The translations under genes and the position numbers were made by a program. 64,000 bases of DNA, from contig NZ_AP021888.1 of assembly GCF_011398155.1 (NCBI RefSeq), forward strand, positions 1,161,501 through 1,225,500, given 5' to 3'. Under the pieces are notes generated by a model, which searched no databases, was not told the DNA's origin, and saw only the letters and a list, made by a program, of their open reading frames with translations. The DNA comes from Thiosulfativibrio zosterae. Its GTDB lineage: Bacteria; Pseudomonadota; Gammaproteobacteria; Thiomicrospirales; Thiomicrospiraceae. This document shows, in pieces, positions 1 to 8,785 of this stretch (its first letter is position 1; each line of letters opens with the position of its first letter).

Positions 1-876
1 CCGCATGGCACAAACTTTACCGTATCTATTGAAGCGGCAGAAGGGGTGACGACAGGGATTTCAGCTGCTGACAGAGCGGTGACGATTCGCACAGCCGTTA
101 AAAAAGATGCGACCTCTGCAGACATAGTCACGCCAGGGCATATTTTTCCATTAATGGCACAGAGTGGCGGTGTATTAACCCGCGCAGGTCACACAGAAGC
201 CGGTTGCGACCTAGCAAAATTATCGGGGTTTGAACCTTCGTCAGTGATTGTGGAAATCATGAATGAAGATGGCAGTATGGCGCGCCGCGATGATTTAGAA
301 GATTATGCCAAAACTCACGGCTTAAAAATTGGCACCATTGCTGATTTGATTCAATACCGTTTACAAAATGAAAAAACCATCGAGCGGGTATCTGAGTGTA
401 AATTGCCAACCAAATATGGCGATTTCAAGTTAATTGGTTACGAAGATATTTTAGAACACAGAACCCATTTCGCCCTAACTTACGGCAAAATTGACCCAGA
501 GAAGCCAACGGCGGTGCGAGTGCATATGGCAGATACTTTATGCGACTTATTTGGCTCAACGCGTTCAGAATGTGGCTGGTCTATAGAAGCGGCGATGCAA
601 CAAATTGTGGCCGAAGGCAATGGCGCTTTGGTGGTGCTTCGTAAGCATGAAGATGGTGCGGCACTGCTGGATAAGATTCAACAATTTCATTTAAAAGACA
701 TGGGTATCAAAACGCCAGATACCATGTTGGATGATGACACCAAAACCTTTGGTTTAGGCGCGCAGATTTTGGCTGACCTAGGGTTAAAGAAAATTAAAGT
801 CATCGGTTCAGCTTGGAAGATGACAGGGCTAGGGGGTTTCGGTTTAGAAATCGCTGGTAATATCGCAAAACAATAA
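1..876 (+). CDS. ribBA: RibBX-type 3,4-dihydroxy-2-butanone-4-phosphate synthase with degenerate GTP cyclohydrolase II domain (5' partial)
   Basis: The reading frame is open from the first base, so the N-terminus lies outside the window. The visible part starts in the RibB domain ([31 protein letters not shown]), which makes the four-carbon riboflavin precursor from ribulose 5-phosphate. After about residue 130 comes a GTP cyclohydrolase II-like domain. At the place where RibA carries its three zinc-binding cysteines and following catalytic segment, this protein reads [12 protein letters not shown], so the zinc site is largely gone. Known families called RibBX have this arrangement and keep only the RibB activity. 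It lies 39 bp before ribH, and nusB and thiL follow in the same direction, suggesting one transcription unit. A separate ribA is therefore expected elsewhere. Confidence 0.88.
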   Translation, partial: PHGTNFTVSIEAAEGVTTGISAADRAVTIRTAVKKDATSADIVTPGHIFPLMAQSGGVLTRAGHTEAGCDLAKLSGFEPSSVIVEIMNEDGSMARRDDLEDYAKTHGLKIGTIADLIQYRLQNEKTIERVSECKLPTKYGDFKLIGYEDILEHRTHFALTYGKIDPEKPTAVRVHMADTLCDLFGSTRSECGWSIEAAMQQIVAEGNGALVVLRKHEDGAALLDKIQQFHLKDMGIKTPDTMLDDDTKTFGLGAQILADLGLKKIKVIGSAWKMTGLGGFGLEIAGNIAKQ

Positions 877-915
877 TAACGCGTCAATTTAGACATTTAG
901 CAAAGAGAGAAAAAC

Positions 916-1377
916 ATGAATATTATCGAAGGACACTTAACCGCTCAAGGCATGAAAATCGGCATGGTTGTTGGTCGTTGGAATGGGTTTATTGTAGACA
1001 GTTTGGTTAAAGCAGCCATCGACACGGTGATTAGACATGGCGGGTCTGCAGATAATATTGACCAGGTCATGGTGCCAGGTGCATTTGAAATTCCATTGGT
1101 TGCGCAAAAAATGGCGGCTTCTGGCAAGTATGATGCAGTGGTTGCTTTAGGTGCGGTGATTCGTGGTGGAACGCCTCATTTTGAATATGTTGCAGGTGAG
1201 TGTGTTAAAGGTCTTGGGCAAGTACAACTGCAAACCGGTGTGCCGGTCGCATTTGGCGTTTTAACCGTTGATTCAATTGAACAAGCCATTGAGCGTGCGG
1301 GTACCAAAGCAGGAAACAAAGGCGAAGAGTGCACCCTAGCAGCCATTGAAATGGTTAATGTTTTAAAACAAATTTAA
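916..1377 (+). CDS. ribH: 6,7-dimethyl-8-ribityllumazine synthase
   Basis: At 153 aa this is the normal length of lumazine synthase, which condenses 5-amino-6-ribitylaminouracil with the RibB product in the penultimate riboflavin step. Family motifs visible are GRWNGFI near the N-terminus, PGAFEIPL, the [14 protein letters not shown] active-site loop and [11 protein letters not shown] near the C-terminus. The ATG is preceded by a GAGAG ribosome-binding site. It lies between the RibBX gene and nusB, the usual proteobacterial order. Confidence 0.97.
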   Translation: MNIIEGHLTAQGMKIGMVVGRWNGFIVDSLVKAAIDTVIRHGGSADNIDQVMVPGAFEIPLVAQKMAASGKYDAVVALGAVIRGGTPHFEYVAGECVKGLGQVQLQTGVPVAFGVLTVDSIEQAIERAGTKAGNKGEECTLAAIEMVNVLKQI

Positions 1378-1391
1378 CAGTTAGAAATGTC

Positions 1392-1886
1392 ATGAATATA
1401 AAAGATTTTAAACCGGGTCAAGGTGAAGAGTTGCCGGATGATACGAAACCCTTAACACCTCGCTCTAAAGCCCGTGAAGTGGCAATGCAAGCCTTGTATC
1501 AGTGGCAGCTGAATACATCGGATGTTTATAGTTTAACAAAACAGTTTTCTGAAGATGGTTTGTTACGAGATATCGATATGTCACTTTATAACGATATTAT
1601 TCGTTATGTCAGCACCGAATTTGAAGCGTTAGATGCCTTAATGGCTCCGCATTTAGATCGTCGTGTTGAAATGATCAATCCTGTCGAAAAAGCCATTTTG
1701 CGTATGGGCATTTTTGAGTTGAAAGAAAAACTCGAAATTCCATACCGTGTTGTCATCAACGAATCGGTTGAATTAACGAAGCGCTATGGTGCAGATGAAG
1801 GTCATAAGTATGTTAATGGCATTTTAGATAAGGTCGCACAAGTGTTGCGTCCTTTAGAGTTTGGTCAAGCCGTCCCAAAATCCTAG
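1392..1886 (+). CDS. nusB: Transcription antitermination factor NusB
   Basis: 164 aa. NusB binds boxA RNA with NusE (ribosomal protein S10) and supports antitermination on rRNA operons. The signature RSKAREVAMQALYQW lies after a 25-residue leader, and the C-terminal half carries PVEKAILRMGIFEL and VINESVELTKRYG followed by KYVNGILDKV. The leader is longer than in E. coli NusB and contains many charged residues. The gene starts 14 bp after ribH with a weak ribosome-binding site, consistent with translation as part of the rib operon. Confidence 0.96.
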   Translation: MNIKDFKPGQGEELPDDTKPLTPRSKAREVAMQALYQWQLNTSDVYSLTKQFSEDGLLRDIDMSLYNDIIRYVSTEFEALDALMAPHLDRRVEMINPVEKAILRMGIFELKEKLEIPYRVVINESVELTKRYGADEGHKYVNGILDKVAQVLRPLEFGQAVPKS

Positions 1887-1954
1887 CAGTTGCTAGCCTT
1901 TACTTCTAGGTGCGTTAGATGATTGGTCTAACGCCTTTTCGCAGTGGTTTTGCC

Positions 1955-2941
1955 ATGTCTCACGAATTTGATTTAATTAACCAATATTTTGCCCCCTTGT
2001 CTCAAGTTGATTCTGGAGAAGTCGGTATTGGGGATGATGGAGCTATCTTAAATTGCCCGGCCAATCATCAATTGGTAGTGGTCACCGATACGCTGATTGC
2101 TGGTCGACATTTTCCACTAAACACAACCCCTTATGATATTGCATGGAAAGCACTGGCCGTCAATTTAAGTGATTTGGCAGCGATGGGTGCTAAACCGGCT
2201 TTTTATTCGCTCGCTTTAACGCTTTCGCCACAAGAAAATAACCAGGCCTGGTTAAAAAGCTTCAGCTTGGGGCTTAAAACGCTCTCAGAACAAGCCCAAA
2301 TTCGACTCATTGGTGGCGATACCACGCAAGGTCCTTTATCGATTACGGTGACTGCTCAGGGATGGGTGCCGAGTGGAAAAGGTTTGTTGCGCTCAGGCGC
2401 TTTGGCCTATGCTGATATTTATATTTCTGGCGCCTTAGGTAATGGTGGGCTAGGTTTGGCGAATGTGTTGAATCAATTGATGCCTGGTGATGTTGGGTAT
2501 TGCACGGATGCCATTGCTAAACTCAATCGACCCGAGCCTCGCTTGTCTTTAGGACAAGCGTTGTTAGCACAAAATTTGGCCTTAGCCGCGATTGATATTT
2601 CAGATGGATTTTTAGCGGACTTGTCGCACATCTTAAAAGCATCTAACTTAGCCGCTAGCATTGACTACGATGCGTTGCCTCTTTCTGAGGCATTGATAGC
2701 CTGGGCCAAAAAACAATCAGATTCATTATTTGGTTTAAATACCGGTGATGATTATGAATTGTGTTTTGTGGCTCTCCCAGATAGTGCGTCAGCAATTAAG
2801 CAGTTGGCTGATTCTTTGGGATTAAGATTAAGCAGAGTCGGGCAAACCTTGCCTTATACTGCTGAGGGTGAACGCTTGGTTCTGAGGGATTCTGCAGGGA
2901 ATGTTATGCCTATGAAACGATTGGGCTATCAGCACTTTTAA
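1955..2941 (+). CDS. thiL: Thiamine-monophosphate kinase
   Basis: ThiL phosphorylates thiamine monophosphate to the active diphosphate. Motifs in order: EFDLINQYF at the N-terminus, GIGDDGAIL, VTDTLIAGRHF, NLSDLAAMGA, IGGDTTQGP, DISDGFLADL and NTGDDYELCF. I chose the internal ATG at 1955 (328 aa) because the protein then begins like other ThiL proteins; an upstream ATG at 1919 would add 12 residues without family similarity. Around residue 96 the gene contains one copy of the dispersed palindrome, read as NNQAWL. A bidirectional terminator follows the stop. Confidence 0.95.
   Translation: MSHEFDLINQYFAPLSQVDSGEVGIGDDGAILNCPANHQLVVVTDTLIAGRHFPLNTTPYDIAWKALAVNLSDLAAMGAKPAFYSLALTLSPQENNQAWLKSFSLGLKTLSEQAQIRLIGGDTTQGPLSITVTAQGWVPSGKGLLRSGALAYADIYISGALGNGGLGLANVLNQLMPGDVGYCTDAIAKLNRPEPRLSLGQALLAQNLALAAIDISDGFLADLSHILKASNLAASIDYDALPLSEALIAWAKKQSDSLFGLNTGDDYELCFVALPDSASAIKQLADSLGLRLSRVGQTLPYTAEGERLVLRDSAGNVMPMKRLGYQHF
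2240..2253. repeat. Dispersed palindrome, copy 1 (inside thiL)
   Basis: Perfect 14-bp palindrome AACCAGGCCTGGTT, extending to TAACCAGGCCTGGTTA. It is read in thiL as N-Q-A-W-L. First of eight copies in the window. Confidence 0.9.
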
Positions 2942-2962
2942 TATTTTTTACATTACGGATAC

Positions 2963-2990
2963 AAAAAAAGGGCGTAAAGCCCTTTTTGTT
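2963..2990. terminator. Bidirectional intrinsic terminator between thiL and DAHP synthase
   Basis: The stem AAAAAGGGC/GCCCTTTTT with a short loop has A-rich and T-rich sides, so it can serve both convergent genes. Confidence 0.8.
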
Positions 2991-3014
2991 TTTCTAGTTT
3001 GCGAGTTGTATGGA

Positions 3015-4082
3015 TTAAGCCTTTTCGCGTCTGGCTCTAACGCCTTCAGCAAGGGTGGCTAATAATTTTTCGCTATCTGCCCAATCAATACAAGCATCAG
3101 TAATACTTTGACCATAGACCAGTTCTTTACCCGGTTGAATGGATTGTGCACCTGCAACCAAATGACTTTCGACCATGACACCCATAATATTTTCACAGCC
3201 AGCTTCAAGTTGCTCTTTAATAGATTCTGCAACGATGAGTTGTCTTTCATGTTGCTTGCTGGAGTTTGCATGACTACAGTCAATCATCAGTTTATCTTGC
3301 ACTTTTGCGGCTTGCAGTGCAGCTACGGCTTCGGCAACAAAAGGTGCTTCATAATTCGGGCCGTCATTACCACCACGCAAAATCACATGGCAATCTTGGT
3401 TACCTGTGGTTTCAAAAATTGCAGATTGTCCTGCTTTGGTTAAAGACATAAAAATGTGTGGGTTGTTGGCTGCACGAATCGCATCGACTGCAATTTTAAA
3501 CCCACCATCAGTGCCGTTTTTAAATCCAATTGGGCAGGATAAACCAGAAGCCAATTCACGGTGACCTTGGCTCTCAGTGGTTCTAGCGCCAATGGCGCCC
3601 CAAGAAATCAAATCAGACACATATTGGGGCGAAATCAAATCTAAGAACTCAGTTGCGCAAGGAATACCCATGCTATTGACATCTAATAACAAGGAGCGAG
3701 CTAGTCCAAGACCTTTGTTAATTTCAAAAGATTCATTTAAGTCTGGATCATTAATTAAACCTTTCCAGCCAACTGTCGTACGGGGCTTTTCAAAGTAAAC
3801 GCGCATAACAATCAAAAGGTCTTTGTTGTGCTGTTCAATTTGTCCTTTCAAACGCTCGGCATATTCACGGGCAGCGATGGGGTCGTGAATGGAGCAAGGT
3901 CCGATGACAACCAGAATTCTGTCATCACGACCAGAAAGAATGTTATGAATTTCTTGGCGAGTGTCATAAACCGTTTGAGAAGCATTATTCGTTATTGGAT
4001 ATTGAGAATGCAGTTCTTTAGGGGATTGAACTTCGGTAATGCTCTTGATGCGTAAATCATCGGTTTGATACTTGTGTGTCAT
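3015..4082 (-). CDS. aroG: 3-deoxy-7-phosphoheptulonate synthase, class I (AroG/AroF type)
   Basis: 355 aa, the length of the E. coli AroF/G/H enzymes. It condenses phosphoenolpyruvate with erythrose 4-phosphate in the first step of aromatic amino acid synthesis. Motifs visible: VVIGPCSIHD, MRVYFEKPRTTVGWKGLIND, IGARTTESQGHRELASGL and GFKNGTDG, and IDCSHANSSK near the C-terminus. The sequence alone does not tell which amino acid feedback-inhibits it, so the symbol stands for the family. It is monocistronic and convergent with thiL. Confidence 0.93.
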   Translation of the reverse strand: MTHKYQTDDLRIKSITEVQSPKELHSQYPITNNASQTVYDTRQEIHNILSGRDDRILVVIGPCSIHDPIAAREYAERLKGQIEQHNKDLLIVMRVYFEKPRTTVGWKGLINDPDLNESFEINKGLGLARSLLLDVNSMGIPCATEFLDLISPQYVSDLISWGAIGARTTESQGHRELASGLSCPIGFKNGTDGGFKIAVDAIRAANNPHIFMSLTKAGQSAIFETTGNQDCHVILRGGNDGPNYEAPFVAEAVAALQAAKVQDKLMIDCSHANSSKQHERQLIVAESIKEQLEAGCENIMGVMVESHLVAGAQSIQPGKELVYGQSITDACIDWADSEKLLATLAEGVRARREKA

Positions 4083-4151
4083 TGCGAATAAACCTTGCTG
4101 AAATCATGACTATATTAAGGTGAAGTATTATGCCATTTTTAGAGGGTCTTG

Positions 4152-4167
4152 AGCGTAAAAAAACGCT
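4152..4167. other. Short hairpin next to a palindrome copy
   Basis: AGCGT/ACGCT around a run of six A, eight bases before palindrome copy 2, in the divergent gap between the DAHP synthase and DUF3579 genes. Function unknown. Confidence 0.4.
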
Positions 4168-4174
4168 TAAAAAT

Positions 4175-4188
4175 AACCAGGCCTGGTT
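4175..4188. repeat. Dispersed palindrome, copy 2 (intergenic)
   Basis: AACCAGGCCTGGTT followed by AAATTTT, in the divergent gap upstream of the DAHP synthase gene (minus) and the DUF3579 gene (plus). Confidence 0.9.
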
Positions 4189-4296
4189 AAATTTTAAGGA
4201 TTTTTAAAGGATAAGCGGTTTCGCTTTAAAAATTTTATGGTAAAATTCTGCAAAATTTAAAATTAAACATTTTTTTCATCATTCTGGAACCGTAAA

Positions 4297-4590
4297 GTGC
4301 ATTGTAGATATATTATTCAAGGCGTCACTGAAGAAGGTAGAAAGTTTCGTCCAAGCGATTGGATTGATCGTATAGCTTCTATGGGTGCTTCTTATGGTAC
4401 ATCGCATCGTTTGGTGTTTTCTGATATGTTGCACCCTGAATTATATGAAGGCGAAAAATGCTTAATGATTGATACGGCGCTAGAAGAACAAAATCCAAAC
4501 ATGTTTGAATATGTGATGAATTTTGTAAAATCTAACAAACTCAAAATGACCCAAGTCTGTGAGATTGACGAAGAAAAGTTAGGGTCTTAA
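4297..4590 (+). CDS. DUF3579-family protein
   Basis: 97 aa, a small soluble protein of unknown function. The segment IQGVTEEGRKFRPSDW near the N-terminus matches the DUF3579 family as I remember it, a short proteobacterial family without assigned role. The start is a GTG at 4297; no upstream in-frame ATG exists. The gene stands alone with an AT-rich 5' region. No membrane segment or metal motif is visible. Confidence 0.75.
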   Translation: MHCRYIIQGVTEEGRKFRPSDWIDRIASMGASYGTSHRLVFSDMLHPELYEGEKCLMIDTALEEQNPNMFEYVMNFVKSNKLKMTQVCEIDEEKLGS

Positions 4591-4627
4591 CCCCAACTGA
4601 TTTTTTGATTCCTGTCTTTGATTAATC

Positions 4628-5419
4628 CTACATTTGTTGGATTAAGTCACTTCCCCAAATTAACGAAACCCAACCGCCTATGGCTAAATAAGGTCCAAAA
4701 GGAATGGGGTCACTGAGCGGTTTTAAGCGTGTTACGGCTAAAAATACCCCTAAAATAATACTGCTGAGTGAGGCAATTAAGATAATTTGCGGTAGGCTGG
4801 CAATACCAAACCAAGCGCCCAACGCGGCCAGTAATTTGAAATCCCCATAGCCCATGCCTTCTTTTCCAGTGATTAACTTAAATATCTGGAATATCGTCCA
4901 CAAAATCATATAACCCGCCGCGGCTCCCCAAATAGCTTCTATCGGCGAAGCAAAAGTTGATTGAGTATTGATTAATAAACCTATCCACATTAAAGGCAGG
5001 CTGAGTTTATCTAGGATCAGTTGATGTTCAATATCAATCACGCAAAGGGTGATGAGTATCCAAGTGAAAACCAGCGCATAAGCCGCAGTGATGTTTAAAC
5101 CAAAGTGATACACCATAAAGAGCGTAAAAAGCCCGGTGATGAATTCAATCAGTGGGTAGCGAGCGGAAATAGGTGTTTTACATGCATGGCATTTTCCTCG
5201 GGAAGCCAACCAGCTAAACAGCGGGAATAGGCGATACCAAGGAAGGGGTGTTTGGCATTGGGGACAATGCGATCTGCTGATGCTGATGTTTTTGAGTTGT
5301 TCTTCTGGCGCTAGGTCTAGTATTCTTGGCAGGCGCCAAGTCAGCATGGAAATAAAACTGCCGATGATAATGCCAATTAGACCGCTGAAGAAATAGATTA
5401 AATAGGCATCATGCATCAT
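4628..5419 (-). CDS. pilD: Prepilin peptidase / N-methyltransferase (A24 family)
   Basis: 263 aa inner-membrane enzyme that cleaves and N-methylates type IV prepilins and type II secretion pseudopilins. After a first membrane segment comes a cytoplasmic domain with two zinc-type CxxC pairs (C52/C55 and C77/C80), then further hydrophobic helices. The two catalytic aspartates of the family are present: D129 in VIDIEHQLI and D193 in GMGYGDFKL. Two adjacent ATG codons start the frame; either may be used. The STAS-domain gene lies 11 bp upstream on the same strand. No pilBC neighbours are seen here. Confidence 0.93.
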   Translation of the reverse strand: MMHDAYLIYFFSGLIGIIIGSFISMLTWRLPRILDLAPEEQLKNISISRSHCPQCQTPLPWYRLFPLFSWLASRGKCHACKTPISARYPLIEFITGLFTLFMVYHFGLNITAAYALVFTWILITLCVIDIEHQLILDKLSLPLMWIGLLINTQSTFASPIEAIWGAAAGYMILWTIFQIFKLITGKEGMGYGDFKLLAALGAWFGIASLPQIILIASLSSIILGVFLAVTRLKPLSDPIPFGPYLAIGGWVSLIWGSDLIQQM

Positions 5420-5430
5420 CAGTATGATGT

Positions 5431-5721
5431 TTAAACCATCTTGAATAATTTTTCGAAATTGACGACTTCAAAAACTTTTAAAATTTGTTTAGAAACACCC
5501 TTGAGGGTAATGTTATTGGCATTTTCACCTTGAATGGTGCGCAGCTGCAACAGCATTCCTAATCCACCACTGTCAATGCTGTCAGTGTTTGAAAAATCAA
5601 TAATCACGGATTCAAATTTTTTATTTTCATAGGTTGCTTGAAATTCAGGGAATAGGTTAATGGTAAATGAACCATTCACAAAGATAAAAAGTGTGCCATC
5701 TTCAATTTTTGAGCTAATCAT
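5431..5721 (-). CDS. STAS-domain protein (anti-sigma-factor-antagonist-like)
   Basis: 96 aa, one STAS domain. The segment VIIDFSNTDSIDSGGLGML carries the characteristic D-S-GG-L region, where the serine is the possible phosphorylation site of SpoIIAA-like proteins. It is probably a partner-switching regulator, but no cognate kinase or phosphatase is adjacent. It is 11 bp upstream of the prepilin peptidase gene. A second short STAS gene occurs in the chemotaxis block at 16.9 kb. Confidence 0.85.
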   Translation of the reverse strand: MISSKIEDGTLFIFVNGSFTINLFPEFQATYENKKFESVIIDFSNTDSIDSGGLGMLLQLRTIQGENANNITLKGVSKQILKVFEVVNFEKLFKMV

Positions 5722-5831
5722 TTTTGCGTACCTTGTTTGGAAATTGACTGTCAGTATAAGCCATCAGATTTTTAAAAAAAAGTGGGATATCAAGATAATT
5801 TAGAAAATAATGAATTTTTTAGCTAAAAGGA

Positions 5832-6215
5832 TCAGATAGACTCACTGTAGGTCACGCAGTTACGATCATTTTCCCATACAGTTAGGCTGTGCATGGTTAC
5901 TTCAGGGGTTTGAATTCGGCGTTCAATTTCTTTAAAAAGATAAACCGCAATGTTTTCGGCGGTAGGGTTTACCTCTTTGAAGTGGGGATGGTCGTTTAAA
6001 AAGGTGTGGTCGAGTTCTGCGACAACCAATTTTGCATGGCGCTTGATTTCTTTAAAATCGATAACCATACCAATGTCATTTAATTGTGAGCCGACAACTT
6101 GAACTTCAATCTTCCAGTTGTGTCCGTGCAATTTAGCGCAATCGCCTGGGTAGCCTCTAAGGCTGTGTGCCGATGCAAAATCCAGTAATGTTTTTAAAAC
6201 GAATTTTTGTGCCAT
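5832..6215 (-). CDS. queD: 6-carboxy-5,6,7,8-tetrahydropterin synthase (QueD/PTPS family)
   Basis: 127 aa. QueD converts dihydroneopterin triphosphate to 6-carboxytetrahydropterin on the route to 7-deazaguanine and queuosine. Zinc-binding histidines are H17 (FASAHSL), H30 and H32 (LHGHNW), and C26 in GDCAKLHGH is the catalytic cysteine. The pair DHTFLND and PTAENIAVYLF are also family-typical. It has no other queuosine gene next to it here. Confidence 0.94.
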   Translation of the reverse strand: MAQKFVLKTLLDFASAHSLRGYPGDCAKLHGHNWKIEVQVVGSQLNDIGMVIDFKEIKRHAKLVVAELDHTFLNDHPHFKEVNPTAENIAVYLFKEIERRIQTPEVTMHSLTVWENDRNCVTYSESI

Positions 6216-6330
6216 TTTGATGAGCGCTAACCATTTGAAAAAGAATAATTATATCAAATAATAACCTTTTAATGAAAGCCCTTTAATCGGGTTGCTGATT
6301 GAAGCCTTAATTAAATGGGCTTTTTTACCG

Positions 6331-7200
6331 TCAATGCTGTCGTTGAGCAATATAGTGAGTTAAATCCATTAAAAATGGGGAGTTTAAATTTAAGTCTAGG
6401 AGTAGGTTTTGGGCTTCGGTGATGAGTTGATCACGATAAACTTTGGCTTGCTTTAATCCCATTAATTTAGGGTAGGTCGATTTTGACAATTTCTCATCAC
6501 TGCCTTGGGGTTTTCCAAGGGTTTCGGTGGTGCTTTCAATGTCGAGAATATCATCTTGAACTTGGAAGGCTAGGCCAATGGTTTCACCAAATAACCCAAT
6601 TTTTGTGTGACGCTCTAAGTCATTGTCTAATAGCAGTGCGCCGAGTAAACAAGCCGCCTTTATGAGCTCCCCTGTTTTTAGAAGGTGCATTCTTTTTAAG
6701 TTTTCTAAGGAAGTAAGTTGGCCTTCTGATTGAATATCAATCATTTGACCTGCAATCATGCCTAAACTGCCACTGGCAGCACTTAGGATTTGAATGGCAG
6801 ATACTTTTTGCTCAGCATTGAGATGATGATCGTTACTGATGACTGCAAACGCTAAGGTGAGTTGCGCATCGCCGACTAAGATGGCGGTGGCTTCATCAAA
6901 TTGAATGTGACAGGTTGGACGACCTCTACGCAAGTCATCGTCATCCATTGCGGGTAAATCATCGTGAACTAAAGAGTAGCTGTGAATCAGTTCAATGGCG
7001 GCAGCTAAGCTATCCACTTTTTCCAAAGGGCATTTAAAGGCTTCTGCAAACGCATAAATTAATGCGGGTCTTAGACGCTTTCCTGGGTTAAGCGTGGCAT
7101 AGCTCAATGCTTCGTAGAGCGGAGAATGACTTTGGGTATTGAGTATTTGGGTTAAAACTTGATTGGTGCGAGTTTCATACTTTTGTAATTGTTGTTTCAA
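6331..7200 (-). CDS. ispA: Polyprenyl synthetase, (2E,6E)-farnesyl diphosphate synthase
   Basis: 289 aa, the usual length of bacterial farnesyl diphosphate synthase, which adds isopentenyl units to dimethylallyl and geranyl diphosphate. The first aspartate-rich motif is DDLPAMDDDDLRRGRP (residues 80-95). The second is FQVQDDILD (D216, D217, D220), followed by KSTYPKLMGL. The commonly linked xseB and dxs genes are absent here. It lies between queD and the peroxiredoxin gene, with a terminator upstream belonging to the latter. Confidence 0.94.
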   Translation of the reverse strand: MKQQLQKYETRTNQVLTQILNTQSHSPLYEALSYATLNPGKRLRPALIYAFAEAFKCPLEKVDSLAAAIELIHSYSLVHDDLPAMDDDDLRRGRPTCHIQFDEATAILVGDAQLTLAFAVISNDHHLNAEQKVSAIQILSAASGSLGMIAGQMIDIQSEGQLTSLENLKRMHLLKTGELIKAACLLGALLLDNDLERHTKIGLFGETIGLAFQVQDDILDIESTTETLGKPQGSDEKLSKSTYPKLMGLKQAKVYRDQLITEAQNLLLDLNLNSPFLMDLTHYIAQRQH

Positions 7201-7235
7201 GGCGTATCCAAAAAAAGGGTTACAAAGATGATTAA

Positions 7236-7259
7236 AAAAGCCGTCATATGACGGCTTTT
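7236..7259. terminator. Terminator of the peroxiredoxin gene
   Basis: A perfect palindrome with AAAAGCCGTCA/TGACGGCTTTT arms, 27 bp past the peroxiredoxin stop and 36 bp before the ispA start. Confidence 0.8.
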
Positions 7260-7286
7260 AAATAGAGTTATGAACCTAATTATAAA

Positions 7287-7889
7287 TTATAGTTCATCAG
7301 CATGTTGACTTAGATATTCAGCAACACCTTCAGGTGAATCTTTCATCCCTGCATCGCCTTTTTTCCAGCCTGCTGGGCAAACTTCACCGTATTGTTCGTG
7401 GAACTGAAGTGCTTCAACAGTACGAATGAGTTCATCCACATTGCGTCCTAGCGGTAAGTCGTTGACGACTTGGTGACGAACTACGCCCTTGTTATCAATT
7501 AGGAACGCACCTCTTAAAGCAACATTGGCAGGGTGAACAACACCGTAAGCTTCCATGATTGAACCACCTACATCGGCAACTAATGGGAATTTAACTGGGC
7601 CAAGACCACCTGCATTAACAGGAGTGTTACGCCATGCGTTGTGTGTAAACTGTGAGTCAATAGAAATACCGATAACTTCAGTGCCAAGTTCTTTGAAACG
7701 CTCTACGCGGTGATCAAATGCTAGAATTTCTGAAGGACATACAAAAGTGAAGTCTAAAGGGTAAAAGAAAACAACAGCATACTTGCCAGCAATATGGCTT
7801 TTTAAGTTAAAGTTGTCAACAATTGTGCCATCTGCTAATACGGCGGCGGCAGTGAAATCTGGGGCTGATTTTGTAACGAGTACAGACAT
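7287..7889 (-). CDS. Typical 2-Cys peroxiredoxin (AhpC/Prx1 type)
   Basis: 200 aa. It reduces hydrogen peroxide and organic peroxides, with thioredoxin as the likely electron donor. The peroxidatic cysteine is C51 in DFTFVCPSE and the resolving cysteine is C171 in GEVCPAGW, with the usual C-terminal tail. The length and tail fit the Prx1/AhpC group. A thioredoxin-like gene lies nearby at 9.8 kb and a thioredoxin reductase gene at 24.4 kb. The gap to the divergent CBS-domain gene (128 bp) must hold its promoter. Confidence 0.95.
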   Translation of the reverse strand: MSVLVTKSAPDFTAAAVLADGTIVDNFNLKSHIAGKYAVVFFYPLDFTFVCPSEILAFDHRVERFKELGTEVIGISIDSQFTHNAWRNTPVNAGGLGPVKFPLVADVGGSIMEAYGVVHPANVALRGAFLIDNKGVVRHQVVNDLPLGRNVDELIRTVEALQFHEQYGEVCPAGWKKGDAGMKDSPEGVAEYLSQHADEL

Positions 7890-8017
7890 GTTCTTTTCCT
7901 TTGATTAAAATTAAACAACTTAAATAGTATAGTAAATTTGTAGGTTATTTGTGAAGTGTTTTTTGAAGTTTTAAGCTTTTAGTCAGCTCGGCCGATACAG
8001 ATAATAGGTGTAATGTT

Positions 8018-8716
8018 TTGCAATCAGTTTTAAATCTAATGAAGTCATTTTCAAAAGGTTTGGCTAAGAGGGTTTTGATGATGTTTATGGTTTATTCTCC
8101 AGAGGGTTCTAATGCCGTCAGTCCAGGACAATTGCATGCTGCTTTAAAAGTTGACCCCTCAAAAAAAGTGAATCCTGTGCAGCGCAGTGAGTTAGAGCAA
8201 ATGCACCTAGAAGCAGAGGATGCGGCCAAAAAACAGTTACAAAATAGAGCGGCATTAAAACATTATCAGTCGACTCAAAATGTGGATCATGAGCGTCATA
8301 TTGTTGTTAAAGCGTTTGAGATTATGAGCCAACCGGTTGTGACAGTTGATAAGCGCATGTCGATTGCGGATGCCTGGCAGTTTATGCAAGCGAAAAAGAT
8401 TCATCATTTGCCTGTTTTGGAAAATCAACAGTTGATAGGTTTATGCAGTTCAAGTTGTATTTTGTCACGCGCAATTTTGGACAAAACAGGAGCCTTAGAA
8501 GAAATTAAAAATGAGACCGTTGAACAGGTAATGGTAAAAGAAGTGGTGACCACGCATCGTAATATGGATATTCGTAAAATTGCTTTGGTCATGAGTGAGT
8601 ATGGGTTTGGTTGCTTGCCGATTATGTCTGAAACCGAATCCATTTTGGGTATCGTAACCCTTTCTGATATTGTGCGCAGGGTTGCGGCTGAACCCCCCTT
8701 AGGGTTGTATGCTTAG
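8018..8716 (+). CDS. CBS-domain-pair protein
   Basis: 232 aa. The second half carries two CBS domains (about residues 92-150 and 165-225): MSQPVVTVDKRMSIADAW then HHLPVLENQQLIGL, and VMVKEVVTTHRNMD then FGCLPIMSETESILGIVTLSD. CBS pairs bind adenine nucleotides and regulate attached or partner proteins. The first 90 residues are charged and have no recognisable domain. The start may be TTG at 8018 (AGGTG 7 bp upstream) or the in-frame ATG at 8039. Target unknown. Confidence 0.85.
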   Translation: MQSVLNLMKSFSKGLAKRVLMMFMVYSPEGSNAVSPGQLHAALKVDPSKKVNPVQRSELEQMHLEAEDAAKKQLQNRAALKHYQSTQNVDHERHIVVKAFEIMSQPVVTVDKRMSIADAWQFMQAKKIHHLPVLENQQLIGLCSSSCILSRAILDKTGALEEIKNETVEQVMVKEVVTTHRNMDIRKIALVMSEYGFGCLPIMSETESILGIVTLSDIVRRVAAEPPLGLYA

Positions 8717-8725
8717 ATTCAAAAA

Positions 8726-8746
8726 AAACGGGCAAGTAGCCCGTTT
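8726..8746. terminator. Terminator between the CBS and DHH genes
   Basis: Stem AAACGGGC/GCCCGTTT with A-rich and T-rich flanks, placed between two convergent genes. Confidence 0.8.
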
Positions 8747-8785
8747 CGTTTTAAGAGAGTGTCAAACTTTTAGAGCGCAGCAAAC

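Noticed and set aside
6302-6322. Hairpin AAGCC/GGCTT with T6 as ispA terminator
   Set aside because: The T-tract is on the plus strand, while ispA is on the minus strand; it does not fit any nearby transcript.
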